Notes: a model not told the origin generated them from the letters alone. 64,000 nt of DNA from Streptomyces vietnamensis (GCF_000830005.1 NZ_CP010407.1:1898501-1962500); one strand, 5' to 3'. Positions 8,679 to 18,648 are shown, counted from the first letter of the stretch. Program-made: numbers and translations.

Positions 8679-9971
8679 TCACGGGCGGTAGCCGAGCTGG
8701 GGGACGGTCGCGCAGTTCTTCGCCATGTCGCCCTGGCTCACCCAGCCCCGCCCGTCCTCCCAACGGGCCACGGACAGACAGGTGTTCCGGGTCGCGGGCG
8801 GCCGCGCCAGGTGCTCGAACCGTACGGGGAGGAGGAGCCCGCGCGCGGTGTACGGCTCCGGACGGTTCATGTACTCCTCGACGCAGCTCCGGGTGAGCGC
8901 GCCCCGGGCGAGGCAGGAGCGGGCCGCGTCGGTGAACCACATCGCCGCCGCCCATCCTTCCAACTGCCATTGCGACAGGGCCCGGCCGCCCATCGCCGTA
9001 CGGAACTCGCGGACCGCCGGCTGCCCGGTGTCCTCGTAGTTCCGGCTGGAGCCCGTCACCCACAGCGAGGCCCGACAGCCGGGGGCGCGGGCGTAGTCGC
9101 GGGAGACGGCCGAGGACCAGTTCTGCACGTTGGTCACCTTGGCGTCGACCCGGACCCCGAGCGTCTCCATCGCCTCGCACAGGCGCACGTTGCCGTGGGT
9201 GTCCATCGCGTCGAAGACGAGGTCGACGTGTTCGGCCCGCAGGTCGGCGGCGACCGCGCGGAAGTTGGGCAGGGCGAAGTCGACCTGTTCCTCGACGACC
9301 CGGTAGCCCTCGGTGCGGAGGCCGCGGGCGACGAGCCGGGCGTAGGCGGCGGAGGCGGCCTGGTTGTAGGAGACGACGGCGGCGGTCCGCGCGCCGAGCT
9401 TCTCGCGGAACCAGTGGTAGACCTCGGTCCCGCCGTACAGTGTGCCGCCCCAGCCGGGTGCGCGGCCGGTGCGCGGGGCGGAGCTGCCGTAGATGCCGTA
9501 GAGGTGCGGATAGGTGTCGTAGGCGGGGGTGAGGGGCTGGCCGCCGATGTCGGGGACTCCGGCCCGGGCGACGAGGGGTGCGCCCGCGTAGTTCAGGGCG
9601 GTGGTGGCCACGAGGGCGAAGACGCCGCGTTCGTCGATCAGCCGGTGCACGCACGCGTTGTTGCCGACGCCGCTGCCGCCGTCGTCGCAGGTCTCGACCT
9701 CGATCCGGCGTCCGTCGAGGCCACCGCGCGCGTTGAGGGCGTCGAACCAGGCGCGGGCTCCGTCGCGCGGGCCGGTGAAGGTCTCTCCGCCGACCGGGCT
9801 GGTGGTGCTGGTGATGATCCCGACGCGGAGCGGCTCACCGCCGGAGGGGTTGACGGTGGGCCGCGTTTCGAAGGCGCGTTCCGGGAGCCGGCTGCCGCAT
9901 CCCGTGAGGAGGGCGAGCAGCACGGCCAGGAGCAGCGCCGTGACCGTCTCAGCAGCCCTGGACGGTGACAC
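8679..9971 (-). CDS. Liv-type ABC transporter substrate-binding lipoprotein
   Basis: The 430-residue protein has a lipoprotein signal (hydrophobic stretch to about residue 24, lipobox LLTGC) and a type-1 periplasmic-binding fold with GIITSTTSPVGG. It fits the branched-chain amino-acid/amide importer class (HAAT). The GTG at 9971 overlaps the stop of the upstream lipoprotein gene by 23 bp, suggesting coupling. Its membrane partners are on the opposite strand from 10972. The ligand may be an amino acid, amide or urea; the sequence does not decide. Confidence 0.85.
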   Translation of the reverse strand: MSPSRAAETVTALLLAVLLALLTGCGSRLPERAFETRPTVNPSGGEPLRVGIITSTTSPVGGETFTGPRDGARAWFDALNARGGLDGRRIEVETCDDGGSGVGNNACVHRLIDERGVFALVATTALNYAGAPLVARAGVPDIGGQPLTPAYDTYPHLYGIYGSSAPRTGRAPGWGGTLYGGTEVYHWFREKLGARTAAVVSYNQAASAAYARLVARGLRTEGYRVVEEQVDFALPNFRAVAADLRAEHVDLVFDAMDTHGNVRLCEAMETLGVRVDAKVTNVQNWSSAVSRDYARAPGCRASLWVTGSSRNYEDTGQPAVREFRTAMGGRALSQWQLEGWAAAMWFTDAARSCLARGALTRSCVEEYMNRPEPYTARGLLLPVRFEHLARPPATRNTCLSVARWEDGRGWVSQGDMAKNCATVPQLGYRP

Positions 9972-10467
9972 CGCTCAGCTCGACCAGCCCGCACAGGGTC
10001 TTCACGGAGACCTTCCAGGTGCCGTTCTGGAGGATGGAGGTGCCCTTGGAGCCGGGCAGGGCAGGGGACCCGCCGACCAGCAGGTCGTAGGTGACGTTCG
10101 CGCCGGTGGCCGAGGTGAACTCGATGCCGGTGACCTTCGCAGAGGTCATGGCCGCGTTCTTGTCGCCGGCGAAGGCGCCGAGCACCGGCCGCATCTGCTC
10201 CCCGTTCTCCAGGAGCTTCACCTTCTCGGCGACGGGGGTCTTCGGGTCGAAGAACGCCGTCCAGTTCTTGGTGATCTGGGCCTTGGCGGCGACCGGATCG
10301 GTGGGGGCGGTCACCGGCGGGGAGGAGGAGGCCGTGCCGCCGGTCTTCCCGCCGTTGTCGTCGGAGCAGCTCGCAAGGGCGGGCGCCAGGGCGAGGACGG
10401 CGACGGCCCCGAGGACCGCGAGACGGGAGCGTCCACCGCGTCGTTCGACGAGCATCTGCCTCACCAC
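9949..10467 (-). CDS. Mtb12-like lipoprotein
   Basis: The 172-residue protein has a basic start, a hydrophobic segment and a lipobox (ALASC), then a Ser/Pro/Thr-rich linker. The C-terminal domain of about 110 residues (ITKNWTAFFDPKTPVAEKVKLLENG..., YDLLVGG...ILQNGTWKVS) resembles the secreted antigen MTB12-type fold, a cystatin-like shape. Role unknown. It is first in a minus-strand group with the SBP and GT4. The start could instead be the ATG at 10455; the GTG at 10467 overlaps what looks like its ribosome site. Confidence 0.7.
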   Translation of the reverse strand: MVRQMLVERRGGRSRLAVLGAVAVLALAPALASCSDDNGGKTGGTASSSPPVTAPTDPVAAKAQITKNWTAFFDPKTPVAEKVKLLENGEQMRPVLGAFAGDKNAAMTSAKVTGIEFTSATGANVTYDLLVGGSPALPGSKGTSILQNGTWKVSVKTLCGLVELSGVTVQGC

Positions 10468-10582
10468 CGGGTGTCCCGCGCGTCCAGAGCCAGCCCGGAG
10501 CGGCTGGTGTTACCAGGGTGGGACGGATCGGGGCATAGTGCAAGGAAAGAGACAACAAGGGGAGGGGACGAGGGAGGCCTGC

Positions 10583-10984
10583 GTGCCGACATCGCGGTTC
10601 CTGCTGTGGAGCGGTCTCGCGGCGGCCGCCGGGGGCGCGGTGCTCTGTGCGCTCGGCTGGTACGGGATCTCCGGCGAGCGCTTCGCGGAGCGCCAGCTGC
10701 CCTATCTGGCCTCGTGCACGGTGCCGGGAGCCGCGCTGCTCGTGGCGGGCGCGGTCCTGGTCGGGGCGGCGGCGCTGCTTCCCGTACGCCCTCCGGAACC
10801 GCGCCGCCCCGCCGACGCGGAGGAGCCTCCCCCGCCCTCCTCGGAAGGCCCCCTCCTGCGGGTCCCGGGCGGGACCCTGGCGCACCGCCCGGACTGTCCG
10901 CTGGTGGCGGGCAAGGAGGAGGCCGTGGAGGCGGGGGACGCGGAGCTCGCGCCCTGCCCGGTGTGTGAGCCGTGGCCTCCCTGA
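10583..10984 (+). CDS. Two-helix membrane protein with C-terminal His/Cys motif
   Basis: From the GTG at 10583 (GGGAGG site) the product is 133 residues. Helices lie at about 6-24 and 41-62, followed by a Pro-rich linker and a tail with H-R-x-D-C...C-P-V-C that could bind a metal. No family recognised. It overlaps the start of the Liv fusion gene by 13 bp, so translation is probably coupled and it may be an accessory part of the transporter. Confidence 0.7.
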   Translation: MPTSRFLLWSGLAAAAGGAVLCALGWYGISGERFAERQLPYLASCTVPGAALLVAGAVLVGAAALLPVRPPEPRRPADAEEPPPPSSEGPLLRVPGGTLAHRPDCPLVAGKEEAVEAGDAELAPCPVCEPWPP

Positions 10985-13719
10985 CGTACGAACTGACCCT
11001 CGCCGGCCTCGCGGTCGGCAGTGCCGCCGCGCTCACCGGCATCGGACTGGTCGTCACCTACCGGGCGACGGGCGTGCTGAACCTGGCGCACGGGGCCGTC
11101 GCCATGGTCTGCGCGTACGTGCTCCGCCAGCTGGTGGTCGGCTGGGGCTGGCCGCTGCCCCTGGGCGCCCTGGTCACGCTGCTGCTGATCGCCCCCGGCA
11201 TCGGACTGGCCCTCGACCGGGGCGTCTTCCGCCCCTTGGCGCTGCGCGGCTCGAACCCGGCGCAGACCCTGGTGGCGACGATCGGCGTCTTCGTCCTCCT
11301 GGTGGGCGGGGCGGTGCTGCTGTGGGGCCCGGGGGCGCGGGACGACGCGCCGGTGCTCCTCGGCGACGATCCGTGGGCACAGCTCGCGGCGGTGATCGCG
11401 CTCGCCTGCCTGGTGGGGGCGGTGACCCGGTGGACACGGTTCGGCCGGGAGCTGAGGGCGGTCGTGGACAACCGCCCGCTCGCCGTCCTGGCGGGGATCG
11501 ACGCGGACCGGGTCGCGGCGGCGGGCTGGGCGTTCGGCTCGTTCACGGCCGGGCTCACGGGCGTGCTGCTCGCCCCGTACGTACGGCTCGACCCGTACGG
11601 GATGCCGCTGCTCGTGGTGGAGGTCATCGCGGTCGCCGTGATCGCGAGGATGAGGTCGCTGCCGATCGCGGTGGGTGCGGCACTCGCGATCGGGGTGGCC
11701 CAGGCGCAGCTGACCCGGCTGCACCCGGAGGGCTGGGCGGGACCGCTGCTGCAGGCCGTCGGGGCGAACCTGTTCGTGGTGGCGCTCCTGGTGGCGGCGC
11801 TGGTCCTGCCGGGGGTGGGCGGCAAGGGCCGGGACGCCCTGCCGCCGCCGACACGCGCCACGAGGGTGCCCACGGCCCTGTGGCTGGTCGTAGGCGTCCT
11901 GCTCCTCCTCCCCCTGGGCCTCGCGGGCTCCGACCTGCACACGGCGGTCCAGGTCCCGGCGCTCGCCGTGATCCTGCTGTCCCTCGTCGTGGTGGCGGGC
12001 CGGGGCGGCCAGATCGCGCTGGGCCAGGCGGCGTACGCGGGCCTGGGCGCCCTGTTCACGGCGCTGCTCGCGGCGGCCGGGGTCCCCACGCTCCCGGCCC
12101 TCGGCCTCGCGGTGCCGATGGTGGCGGCCACGGGCCTGGTGACGGGCCGGCCGGCGATCCGGCGGCACGGCCTGGCGCTCGCCCTGGCGACCCTCGCCGT
12201 GGGGGTGGCGGTGAGCCGCTTCGTCCTCACCCAGCCGTACGCGACGGCGGGCGTGGCCCTGGGCCGTCCGGCGGGCTTCTCCGACGACCGCGCCTACTAC
12301 GCCCTGGAGCTGGTCGTCCTGGCCGGCTGCCTCGCCCTGGTGGCGGCCCTCCGCCGGGGCCGCACGGGCCGCGCGCTCGCCGCCCTGCGGGACCACGAAC
12401 CGGGCGCCGAGGCGGCGGGCGTCCCGGTGCCGCGCCTCAAGCTCCTCGCCTTCGTCCTGGGCGCGGCCCTGGCGGCCCTCGGCGGCGGGCTCCTCGGCAT
12501 GGGCCTGCGCGCCTTCGACCCGGAGCAGTACGACCCGGTCCGCGGCCTGCTCTGGTTCGCGGCGGTCCTGGTCCTGGGCGCGGACAGCCTCCTCACCCCC
12601 CTGGCCGCCGCGGCCCTCCTGACCACCCTGGACGCGGGCCCCCAGGCGGGCACGGCAGCGGCCCTGATCGGCCTCCTGGCAACCCTGACGGGCCGGATCC
12701 CCCCACTGACGAACCTCCTGCCGCCGAGCGGCCGAACCACCACGACGACCACCGGGGGCGAAGCGGGGGCCGCCGCCACCCGAGGCGCGGCGACCGCAGA
12801 AGCCGGGGGCGTCCCCTCGCACGCCCCACCGGCCGAGGCCGGTCCGGCCGAAGGCCGACTGCACGCCCACGGCCCGCCGGCCGCCGACGGCGCGAAACCC
12901 CTCACAGGAAGACCCGCACCCCTCTCGACCACCCGCACGGGCGGCGCGGGTGGGAACCCCAGTCCGGCCGAAGGCCGGACGCACCCCCACGGCCCGCCGC
13001 CCGCCGTCGGCGCCCGGCCGCCGACGGCAGGACCCGCACCCGGCACGGGACCCGCACCGCCCCGCACGGGCCTGTACGCGCACGACCTCACCCTCACCTA
13101 CCCCGGCGGGGTCACCGCCCTCTCGCACGTCACGCTCGGCCTCGCCCCCGCCCGCGTCACCGCCCTCGTCGGTCCCAACGGCGCCGGCAAGAGCACCCTC
13201 TTCGACTGTCTCGCCGGGACCCTCCGCCCCCGCCGCGGTCAGGGCCGGATCACGCTCGACGGCGCCGACATCACCTCCCGGCCCGCCCATGCCCGGACAC
13301 GCCTCGGCATCGCCCGGACCTTCCAGCAGCTCGCCGTCTTCCCGTCGCTCACCGTCGAGGAGAACGTCCGCCTCGGCGAGGAGCAGGGCGGCGGACGGGG
13401 CGACCCGGCCGCCGTGGAGCGGAGCCTGCGGCTGCTCGGGCTCGCCGGGCCCGTACGGCACCGGGCGGCGGCGGACCTGCCCACCGGGACCCTGCGCCGG
13501 GTGGAGCTGGCCCGCGCGCTGGCGGGGCGCCCGCACACGCTCCTGCTCGACGAACCGGCCGCAGGGCTCGACGCCGCCGAGACCGCCGCGCTCGCAAGGA
13601 TCCTGGCGGCCCTCGCGGCGGACGGCCTGACCGTCCTGGTCGTCGAGCACGACCCCGACCTCGTGGCCGGGATCGCGCACACGGTGCACACCATGGAGGG
13701 AGGACGGATCCTGTCGTGA
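10972..13719 (+). CDS. Fused LivH-LivM-LivG branched-chain amino-acid-type ABC transporter
   Basis: One 915-residue chain joins three normally separate subunits. A LivH permease spans about 1-285 (GLVVTYRATGVLNLAHGAVAM). A LivM permease spans about 300-590 (GRGGQIALGQAAYAGLGA, then LRDHEPGAEAAGVPVPRLKLLAF). A LivG ATPase spans about 700-915: Walker A GPNGAGKST near residue 734, signature LPTGTLRRVELARAL, Walker B LLLDEPAAGLD. A 100-residue Pro/Gly/Ala linker (about 595-695) carries two copies of a PAEGR-x-H-x-HGPP unit. GTG start at 10972. The stop overlaps the livF GTG. Together with the SBP and LivF it forms a complete importer. Confidence 0.9.
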   Translation: MASLTYELTLAGLAVGSAAALTGIGLVVTYRATGVLNLAHGAVAMVCAYVLRQLVVGWGWPLPLGALVTLLLIAPGIGLALDRGVFRPLALRGSNPAQTLVATIGVFVLLVGGAVLLWGPGARDDAPVLLGDDPWAQLAAVIALACLVGAVTRWTRFGRELRAVVDNRPLAVLAGIDADRVAAAGWAFGSFTAGLTGVLLAPYVRLDPYGMPLLVVEVIAVAVIARMRSLPIAVGAALAIGVAQAQLTRLHPEGWAGPLLQAVGANLFVVALLVAALVLPGVGGKGRDALPPPTRATRVPTALWLVVGVLLLLPLGLAGSDLHTAVQVPALAVILLSLVVVAGRGGQIALGQAAYAGLGALFTALLAAAGVPTLPALGLAVPMVAATGLVTGRPAIRRHGLALALATLAVGVAVSRFVLTQPYATAGVALGRPAGFSDDRAYYALELVVLAGCLALVAALRRGRTGRALAALRDHEPGAEAAGVPVPRLKLLAFVLGAALAALGGGLLGMGLRAFDPEQYDPVRGLLWFAAVLVLGADSLLTPLAAAALLTTLDAGPQAGTAAALIGLLATLTGRIPPLTNLLPPSGRTTTTTTGGEAGAAATRGAATAEAGGVPSHAPPAEAGPAEGRLHAHGPPAADGAKPLTGRPAPLSTTRTGGAGGNPSPAEGRTHPHGPPPAVGARPPTAGPAPGTGPAPPRTGLYAHDLTLTYPGGVTALSHVTLGLAPARVTALVGPNGAGKSTLFDCLAGTLRPRRGQGRITLDGADITSRPAHARTRLGIARTFQQLAVFPSLTVEENVRLGEEQGGGRGDPAAVERSLRLLGLAGPVRHRAAADLPTGTLRRVELARALAGRPHTLLLDEPAAGLDAAETAALARILAALAADGLTVLVVEHDPDLVAGIAHTVHTMEGGRILS

Positions 13720-14375
13720 GCGTCGAGATCGCCCTGCGCGCCACCCGGGTCCGCTACGGCCCCCTGGAGGCCCTGCACGGCCTCGACCTGCCCGTGCCGG
13801 CCGGGACGGTGACCGTTCTCCTGGGCCGCAACGGCGCGGGCCGGACGACCGCCCTGCGCGCCCTCGCCGGCACGGTGGGCCTGTCGGCGGGCCGGGTCGA
13901 GTGGCGCGGGACCGACGTGACGCGACTGTCGGCGCACGCGCGGGCGCGCCGCGGGCTGTGCTTCGTACCGGATCTGCGGGCGGTGTACGCGGGCCTCACC
14001 GTCGCCGAGAACCTCGCGCTCGCCGCGCCCGGGGCCGACGCGACCGAGGCCACCGCCCCGTACCCGGAACTGGTCCCCCTCCTGCCCCGGACCGCCGGGA
14101 CCCTGTCCGGCGGGGAGCGCCGGATGCTGGCGGTCTCCCGCGCGCTCCTGGCGCCACGCGCGCGCGTGGTGCTCGTCGACGAGCCCTCGCTCGGCATGGC
14201 CCCGCCGGTCGCGGCCCGTACGTACCGGATGCTCGCGGCACTGGCCGTGGAACGCGGGGCGGCCGTGGTCCTGGCCGAGCAGCGCGTACCGGACGGGCTG
14301 CCGCCCGGCACGCTCGTGCACGAACTGCGGCGCGGCTCCCGCGCGTCGAGCGGGGAGCCGGCCGAGTACCGCTGA
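13716..14375 (+). CDS. LivF-type ABC ATPase with Walker A Lys-to-Arg change
   Basis: The 219-residue ATPase starts at a GTG inside the GTGA overlap with the fusion gene and has GGAGGGAGG upstream. It shows LivF features: signature LSGGERRMLAVSRAL, Walker B VVLVDEPSLGMAP, and a closing AEQ. The Walker A reads GRNGAGRTT. The lysine that contacts nucleotide phosphates is Arg (CGG codon), which would need two base changes from AAG, so a sequencing slip is unlikely. This half may bind ATP weakly and leave hydrolysis to the LivG half. The chain is about 15 residues shorter than usual LivF. Confidence 0.88.
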   Translation: MSVEIALRATRVRYGPLEALHGLDLPVPAGTVTVLLGRNGAGRTTALRALAGTVGLSAGRVEWRGTDVTRLSAHARARRGLCFVPDLRAVYAGLTVAENLALAAPGADATEATAPYPELVPLLPRTAGTLSGGERRMLAVSRALLAPRARVVLVDEPSLGMAPPVAARTYRMLAALAVERGAAVVLAEQRVPDGLPPGTLVHELRRGSRASSGEPAEYR

Positions 14376-14378
14376 CCC

Positions 14379-14924
<546 letters not shown>

Positions 14925-14962
14925 CTAGGCAGCCCCCCGGCGCCCCCGGCCCGTGCCGCGCG

Positions 14963-14973
14963 GAACAGTGTTC
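14963..14973. promoter_or_regulatory. Palindrome GAACAGTGTTC upstream of the Rpf-like gene
   Basis: An 11-bp perfect inverted repeat sits 48 bp upstream of the transglycosylase start, inside a 247-bp divergent gap (14916-15162). The rest of the gap is GC-rich. I could not fit a c-di-AMP (ydaO) riboswitch to it, although some Streptomyces rpf genes have one. Operator role is inferred. Confidence 0.35.
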
Positions 14974-15162
14974 ACATCCCACCCGGTCGGAGTCACGCCC
15001 CGGGACGGCCCCGGACGACTCCGGACGGCCCCGGCCGCACGGGCCGGTGGCAAGTTGCCTCGCTTCCACGCGTGACCCCGGCCGAGGCTGACCCGTTGAA
15101 CTCGGCATGAGGCGCCCGGGAACGGCCCGGCGTCCCCCCGTACCGAGTCCAGGGAGCCCCCC

Positions 15163-15945
15163 GTGCCGCGCATGCTCGACGTCAGCGAGGACGTACGCGC
15201 CGAGATCGGCGACGAAGAAGCGGACCGGCTGCTCGCCGGCGACAACGCCCCGGGCAGCTACGACTGCACCTCCTGCCGCACGCCCGGGGACTCCGAGCAG
15301 GAGCGCACCAGCACGGTGCTGTTCGTCGGCGAGGAGACCGCGGTCCTCGCGTTCGCCCACGCCAGCTGCATCCCCTCGCAGGTCGTCCGGGTCGAGGAGG
15401 CGCAGCTCCAGGGCGCCGTCGCCTCCATCACGGCCTCCGACGCCGCCGACGCGCTCTCCGCCTCCCACCCCGAGCAGGCGGTGCTCGGGGTCACCAGCGG
15501 TCTCGTCCTGATCGACGGCGAGCTGCACCCGGCGCTCGTCGTGGAGCCGACGGCCCCGGTGGCCCGTCCGGGTTCGGACGGCCTCACCGACGAGTTCCTG
15601 CCGCTCCTGGCCGAGCAGGGCTTCCAGCCGGTCATGGATCTGGGCGAGAAGCCGGGGATGCTGCCGGGCTGGTCGGTCCTGGTCGCCATGGGCCAGCTGC
15701 ACTCCGTGCTCCAGCCGGGTCCCGGCGGTGCCGGTCAGACCGCCTGGTGGCAGGCGCACCAGCCGCTCCAGGTCACCGAGGGCTGGCGGGCGGCGGCCAA
15801 CAAGTCGCACACGGTCCTGGTCTTCGCCGCCCCGGTGGGCTCGATCGGCCAGCAGCCCCGCGAGGACCTGCTGCGCGACGCCCTGGAGAAGGCCGCGGCG
15901 AACGGCCGTCTGGTGGCCGCCGCGATGCCGCTGGCCGGCACCTGA
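15163..15945 (+). CDS. Conserved hypothetical protein (Streptomyces type)
   Basis: The 260-residue, acidic, soluble protein starts at GTG 15163 after AGGGAG. There is no signal or membrane segment. A C-x-x-C pair (CTSCRTPG, about residues 35-42) near the N-terminus could bind metal or be redox active. The middle reads as alternating alpha/beta (VLGVTSGLVLIDGELHPALVVEP; GMLPGWSVLVAMGQL). No family recognised. It is the first of two plus-strand unknown genes before der. Confidence 0.75.
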   Translation: MPRMLDVSEDVRAEIGDEEADRLLAGDNAPGSYDCTSCRTPGDSEQERTSTVLFVGEETAVLAFAHASCIPSQVVRVEEAQLQGAVASITASDAADALSASHPEQAVLGVTSGLVLIDGELHPALVVEPTAPVARPGSDGLTDEFLPLLAEQGFQPVMDLGEKPGMLPGWSVLVAMGQLHSVLQPGPGGAGQTAWWQAHQPLQVTEGWRAAANKSHTVLVFAAPVGSIGQQPREDLLRDALEKAAANGRLVAAAMPLAGT

Positions 15946-16044
15946 TGGAGGACCGCCGGCCCGGCATAGGGTGGGCGCGCGTCCCGGGGGCGGGAGCGGG
16001 TGTGCCGACCGTGCCGCGTCCCCGGGGCGCTCCCCTTTCGGAGA

Positions 16045-16067
16045 GCCGCCCGCATCCGACGGGCGGC
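16045..16067 (+). terminator. 8-bp hairpin after the 260-residue unknown gene
   Basis: GCCGCCCG / CGGGCGGC with a 7-nt loop, 100 bp past the stop at 15945 and 19 bp before the next GTG. It may attenuate transcription between the two genes rather than end it. Confidence 0.5.
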
Positions 16068-16085
16068 GGTGTCGTTGGCACCTAC

Positions 16086-16406
16086 GTGCACCCATACGAC
16101 CCCTTCCTCCAGCCCTGTCCGAGCCAGATCCCCTCGATGCGCCCCGCGCAGGACGTCGCGGCGGGCCCTTCGCCCACGCCGATCTACGACGCCCTGTACT
16201 CGGAGTACCGCAGGTCCTTCCGTACGCTGCCGGGCGACCGCAGCGGCGAGGAGGAGCTGGGCTTCCGGGCCTTCGGCACGGTCCTGAGCACGGGCGTGTA
16301 CGGACAGGGGCACCGGCACGCGGCGGCGTACCCGTCGGCGTGGTCGGCGCAGCAGCACCCACAGCCCCGGGCGGCGCTGCCACCGGGGCCTCGCAGAGGC
16401 CTCTAG
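16086..16406 (+). CDS. Small hypothetical protein, 106 residues
   Basis: The GTG start at 16086 gives VHPYDPFLQPCPSQIPSM at the N-terminus. A Pro-rich opening is followed by a likely helical stretch (YDALYSEYRRSFRTLPGDRSGEEELGFRAFGT) and a low-complexity Ala/Gln/Pro tail. No signal peptide and no family recognised. Codon use matches its neighbours (G/C at third positions), and a terminator follows, so I take it as real. The start codon is uncertain because the ribosome site is weak. Confidence 0.6.
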   Translation: MHPYDPFLQPCPSQIPSMRPAQDVAAGPSPTPIYDALYSEYRRSFRTLPGDRSGEEELGFRAFGTVLSTGVYGQGHRHAAAYPSAWSAQQHPQPRAALPPGPRRGL

Positions 16407-16421
16407 GAATCCGGGAAGCAC

Positions 16422-16464
16422 GGCGGAGGGCCGGGACTCGAATCGAGCCCCGGCCCTCCGCCGT
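16422..16464. terminator. Bidirectional hairpin terminator between 106-aa gene and der
   Basis: CGGCGGAGGGCCGGG (16422-16436) pairs perfectly with CCCGGCCCTCCGCCG (16450-16464) across a 13-nt loop, between two convergent genes. Confidence 0.85.
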
Positions 16465-16477
16465 GTGTCACACCGTT

Positions 16478-17926
16478 CTACTTCTTGCGGCCGCGCTTCT
16501 CGCGCACCCGGACCGAGATGTGGATCGGGGTGCCCTCGAAGCCGAACTCCTCGCGCAGCCGGCGCTCGATGAAGCGGCGGTAGCCGGCCTCCAGGAAGCC
16601 GGAGGCGAAGAGCACGAAGCGGGGCGGCTTGGTGCCGGCCTGCGTGCCGAAGAGGATGCGGGGCTGCTTGCCGCCGCGGACCGGGTGCGGGTGGGCGGCG
16701 ACGATCTCGCCCAGGAAGGCGTTGAGCCGGCCGGTGGGGACGCGGGTCTCCCAGCCGGCGAGGGCGGTCTCGATGGCCGGGACCAGCTTCTCCATGTGGC
16801 GGCCGGTCTTGGCGGACACGTTGACCCGGGGCGCCCAGGAGACCTGCTGCATCTCGGTCTCGATCTCGCGCTCGAGGTAGTAGCGGCGCTCCTCGTCGAG
16901 CTCGTCCCACTTGTTGTAGGCGATGACGATGGCGCGGCCCGACTCGACCGCCATCGTGATGATGCGCTGGTCCTGGACCGAGATGGTGTCGGTGGTGTCG
17001 ATGAGGATGACGGCCACCTCCGCCTTCTCGACGGCGGCCGCGGTCCGCAGGGAGGCGTAGTAGTCGGCGCCCTCCTGGAGGTGGACCTTCTTGCGGATGC
17101 CGGCGGTGTCGACGAACTTCCACGTGACGCCGCCGAGCTCGATGAGCTCGTCGACCGGGTCGCGGGTGGTGCCGGCCAGCTCGTTGACGACGACCCGGTC
17201 CTCGCCCGCGACCTTGTTGAGCAGGGAGGACTTGCCGACGTTCGGGCGGCCGATGAGGGCGATGCGGCGGGGGCCGCCCACCGCGTTGCCGAAGCGCTGC
17301 TCGGGGGCCTCGGGCAGCTTCTTCAGGACCTCGTCGAGGAGGTCGCCGGTGCCGCGGCCGTGCAGCGAGGAGACGGGGAACGGCTCGCCGAGGCCCAGGG
17401 ACCAGAGCATGGCCGCGTCGGCCTCGCCGGACTGGCCGTCGACCTTGTTCGCGGCGAGGACGACGGGCTTCCCGGCGCGGCGGAGCAGCTTGACGACGGC
17501 CTCGTCGGTGTCGGTGGCGCCGACGGTGGAGTCCACGACGAAGAGGCAGGCGTCGGCGGCCTCGATGGCGTACTCGGCCTGGGCGGCGACGGAGGCGTCG
17601 ATGCCGAGGACGTCCTGCTCCCAGCCGCCGGTGTCGACGACCTTGAAGCGGCGGCCGGCCCATTCGGCCTCGTAGGTGACGCGGTCGCGGGTGACGCCCG
17701 GCTTGTCCTCGACGACGGCCTCGCGGCGGCCGATGATGCGGTTCACCAGGGTCGACTTGCCGACGTTCGGGCGGCCGACGACGGCGAGGACGGGGAGCGG
17801 GCCGTGGCCGGCCTCCTCGATCGCGCCCTCGACGTCCTCGACGTCGAAGCCCTCTTCCGCGGCGAGCTCCATGAACTCCGCGTACTCGGCGTCGCCAAGT
17901 GCCCCGTGGTCGTGCTGGTCGTTCAT
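16478..17926 (-). CDS. der: Ribosome assembly GTPase Der (EngA)
   Basis: The 482-residue protein has two tandem GTPase domains. Each has a GRPNVGKS P-loop (residues 51-58 and about 228-236), with NKVD and NKWD as the G4 motifs. A C-terminal KH-like domain (about 390-475) ends in basic EKRGRKK. Der acts in 50S subunit maturation. The first ~40 residues are an acidic extension common in actinobacterial Der. It is last in a minus-strand run with cmk and the acyltransferase, 77 bp after the latter. Confidence 0.97.
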   Translation of the reverse strand: MNDQHDHGALGDAEYAEFMELAAEEGFDVEDVEGAIEEAGHGPLPVLAVVGRPNVGKSTLVNRIIGRREAVVEDKPGVTRDRVTYEAEWAGRRFKVVDTGGWEQDVLGIDASVAAQAEYAIEAADACLFVVDSTVGATDTDEAVVKLLRRAGKPVVLAANKVDGQSGEADAAMLWSLGLGEPFPVSSLHGRGTGDLLDEVLKKLPEAPEQRFGNAVGGPRRIALIGRPNVGKSSLLNKVAGEDRVVVNELAGTTRDPVDELIELGGVTWKFVDTAGIRKKVHLQEGADYYASLRTAAAVEKAEVAVILIDTTDTISVQDQRIITMAVESGRAIVIAYNKWDELDEERRYYLEREIETEMQQVSWAPRVNVSAKTGRHMEKLVPAIETALAGWETRVPTGRLNAFLGEIVAAHPHPVRGGKQPRILFGTQAGTKPPRFVLFASGFLEAGYRRFIERRLREEFGFEGTPIHISVRVREKRGRKK

Positions 17927-18003
17927 GAAGTCCGTTCCTTGATCATTCGTGGTCGGTGGTCCCGGACGGCCGGAGCCGTGGGAGCCACTACTGAGAGTGT
18001 CGC

Positions 18004-18648
18004 TCAGCGCCCGGTGAGGCGCCTGGCGTTTTCCAGGTGGGCGGTGAGCTTCCCCTGGATCCGTACGGTGGCCTCGTCGAGCGCCTTGCGGGTGCGGCGG
18101 CCGGAGCCGTCCCCCGCCTCGAAGGCGTCGCCGAAGACGACGTCGACGCTGCCGCGCAGCGGAGGCAGTGCCTTGACCAACCGTCCGCGGCGCTCGGTGC
18201 TTCCCAGGACGGCGACCGGGACGATCGGCGCGCCGCTGCGGACGGCGAAGTACGCCAGGCCCGCGCGCAGCGAGGCGAAGTCGCCGTCGCCGCGGGTGCC
18301 CTCGGGGAAGATCCCGAGGACGCCGCCCTGGTCCAGTACGCCGAGCGCGTTGCCTATCGCGGTGCGGTCGGTGCTCTCCCGGTCCACCTTGAGCTGCCCG
18401 ATGCCCTCCAGGAAGCTGCCGAGCGGGCCGACGAACGCCTCCTTCTTGATGAGGAAGTGCACGGGGCGCGGGGCGGTGCCCATGAGCATGGGGCCGTCGA
18501 TGTTGTGCGCGTGGTTGACGGCGAGGATGACGGGGCCGGAGGCCGGCACCCGCCAGGCGCCGAGGACGCGCGGTTTCCAGAAGCCGTACATCAGCCCGAT
18601 GCCGATGCGACGGCCGACGGCGGCGCCCTTCGCGGAGGGCAGGGTCAC
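18004..18648 (-). CDS. 1-acylglycerol-3-phosphate O-acyltransferase-like protein (PlsC family)
   Basis: The 214-residue protein has the acyltransferase block I H-x4-D motif as NHAHNIDG (about residues 39-46) and block III as FPEGTRGDG. It likely transfers an acyl chain to a lysophospholipid at the membrane. The GTG start at 18648 overlaps the cmk stop in GTGA, so translation is coupled. The cmk-plsC-der order is typical of actinobacteria. Confidence 0.9.
   Translation of the reverse strand: MTLPSAKGAAVGRRIGIGLMYGFWKPRVLGAWRVPASGPVILAVNHAHNIDGPMLMGTAPRPVHFLIKKEAFVGPLGSFLEGIGQLKVDRESTDRTAIGNALGVLDQGGVLGIFPEGTRGDGDFASLRAGLAYFAVRSGAPIVPVAVLGSTERRGRLVKALPPLRGSVDVVFGDAFEAGDGSGRRTRKALDEATVRIQGKLTAHLENARRLTGR

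Noticed and set aside
10647..14375. Single 1242-residue plus-strand ORF and a 995-residue minus-strand ORF over the Liv genes
   Set aside because: Only the last ~220 codons of the first are real (LivF); the rest are GC-rich open frames without domain structure.
16434..16455. tRNA-like stretch GACTCGAATCGAGCC
   Set aside because: It is the loop and arm of a terminator hairpin; no acceptor stem, D-arm or anticodon arm can be built.
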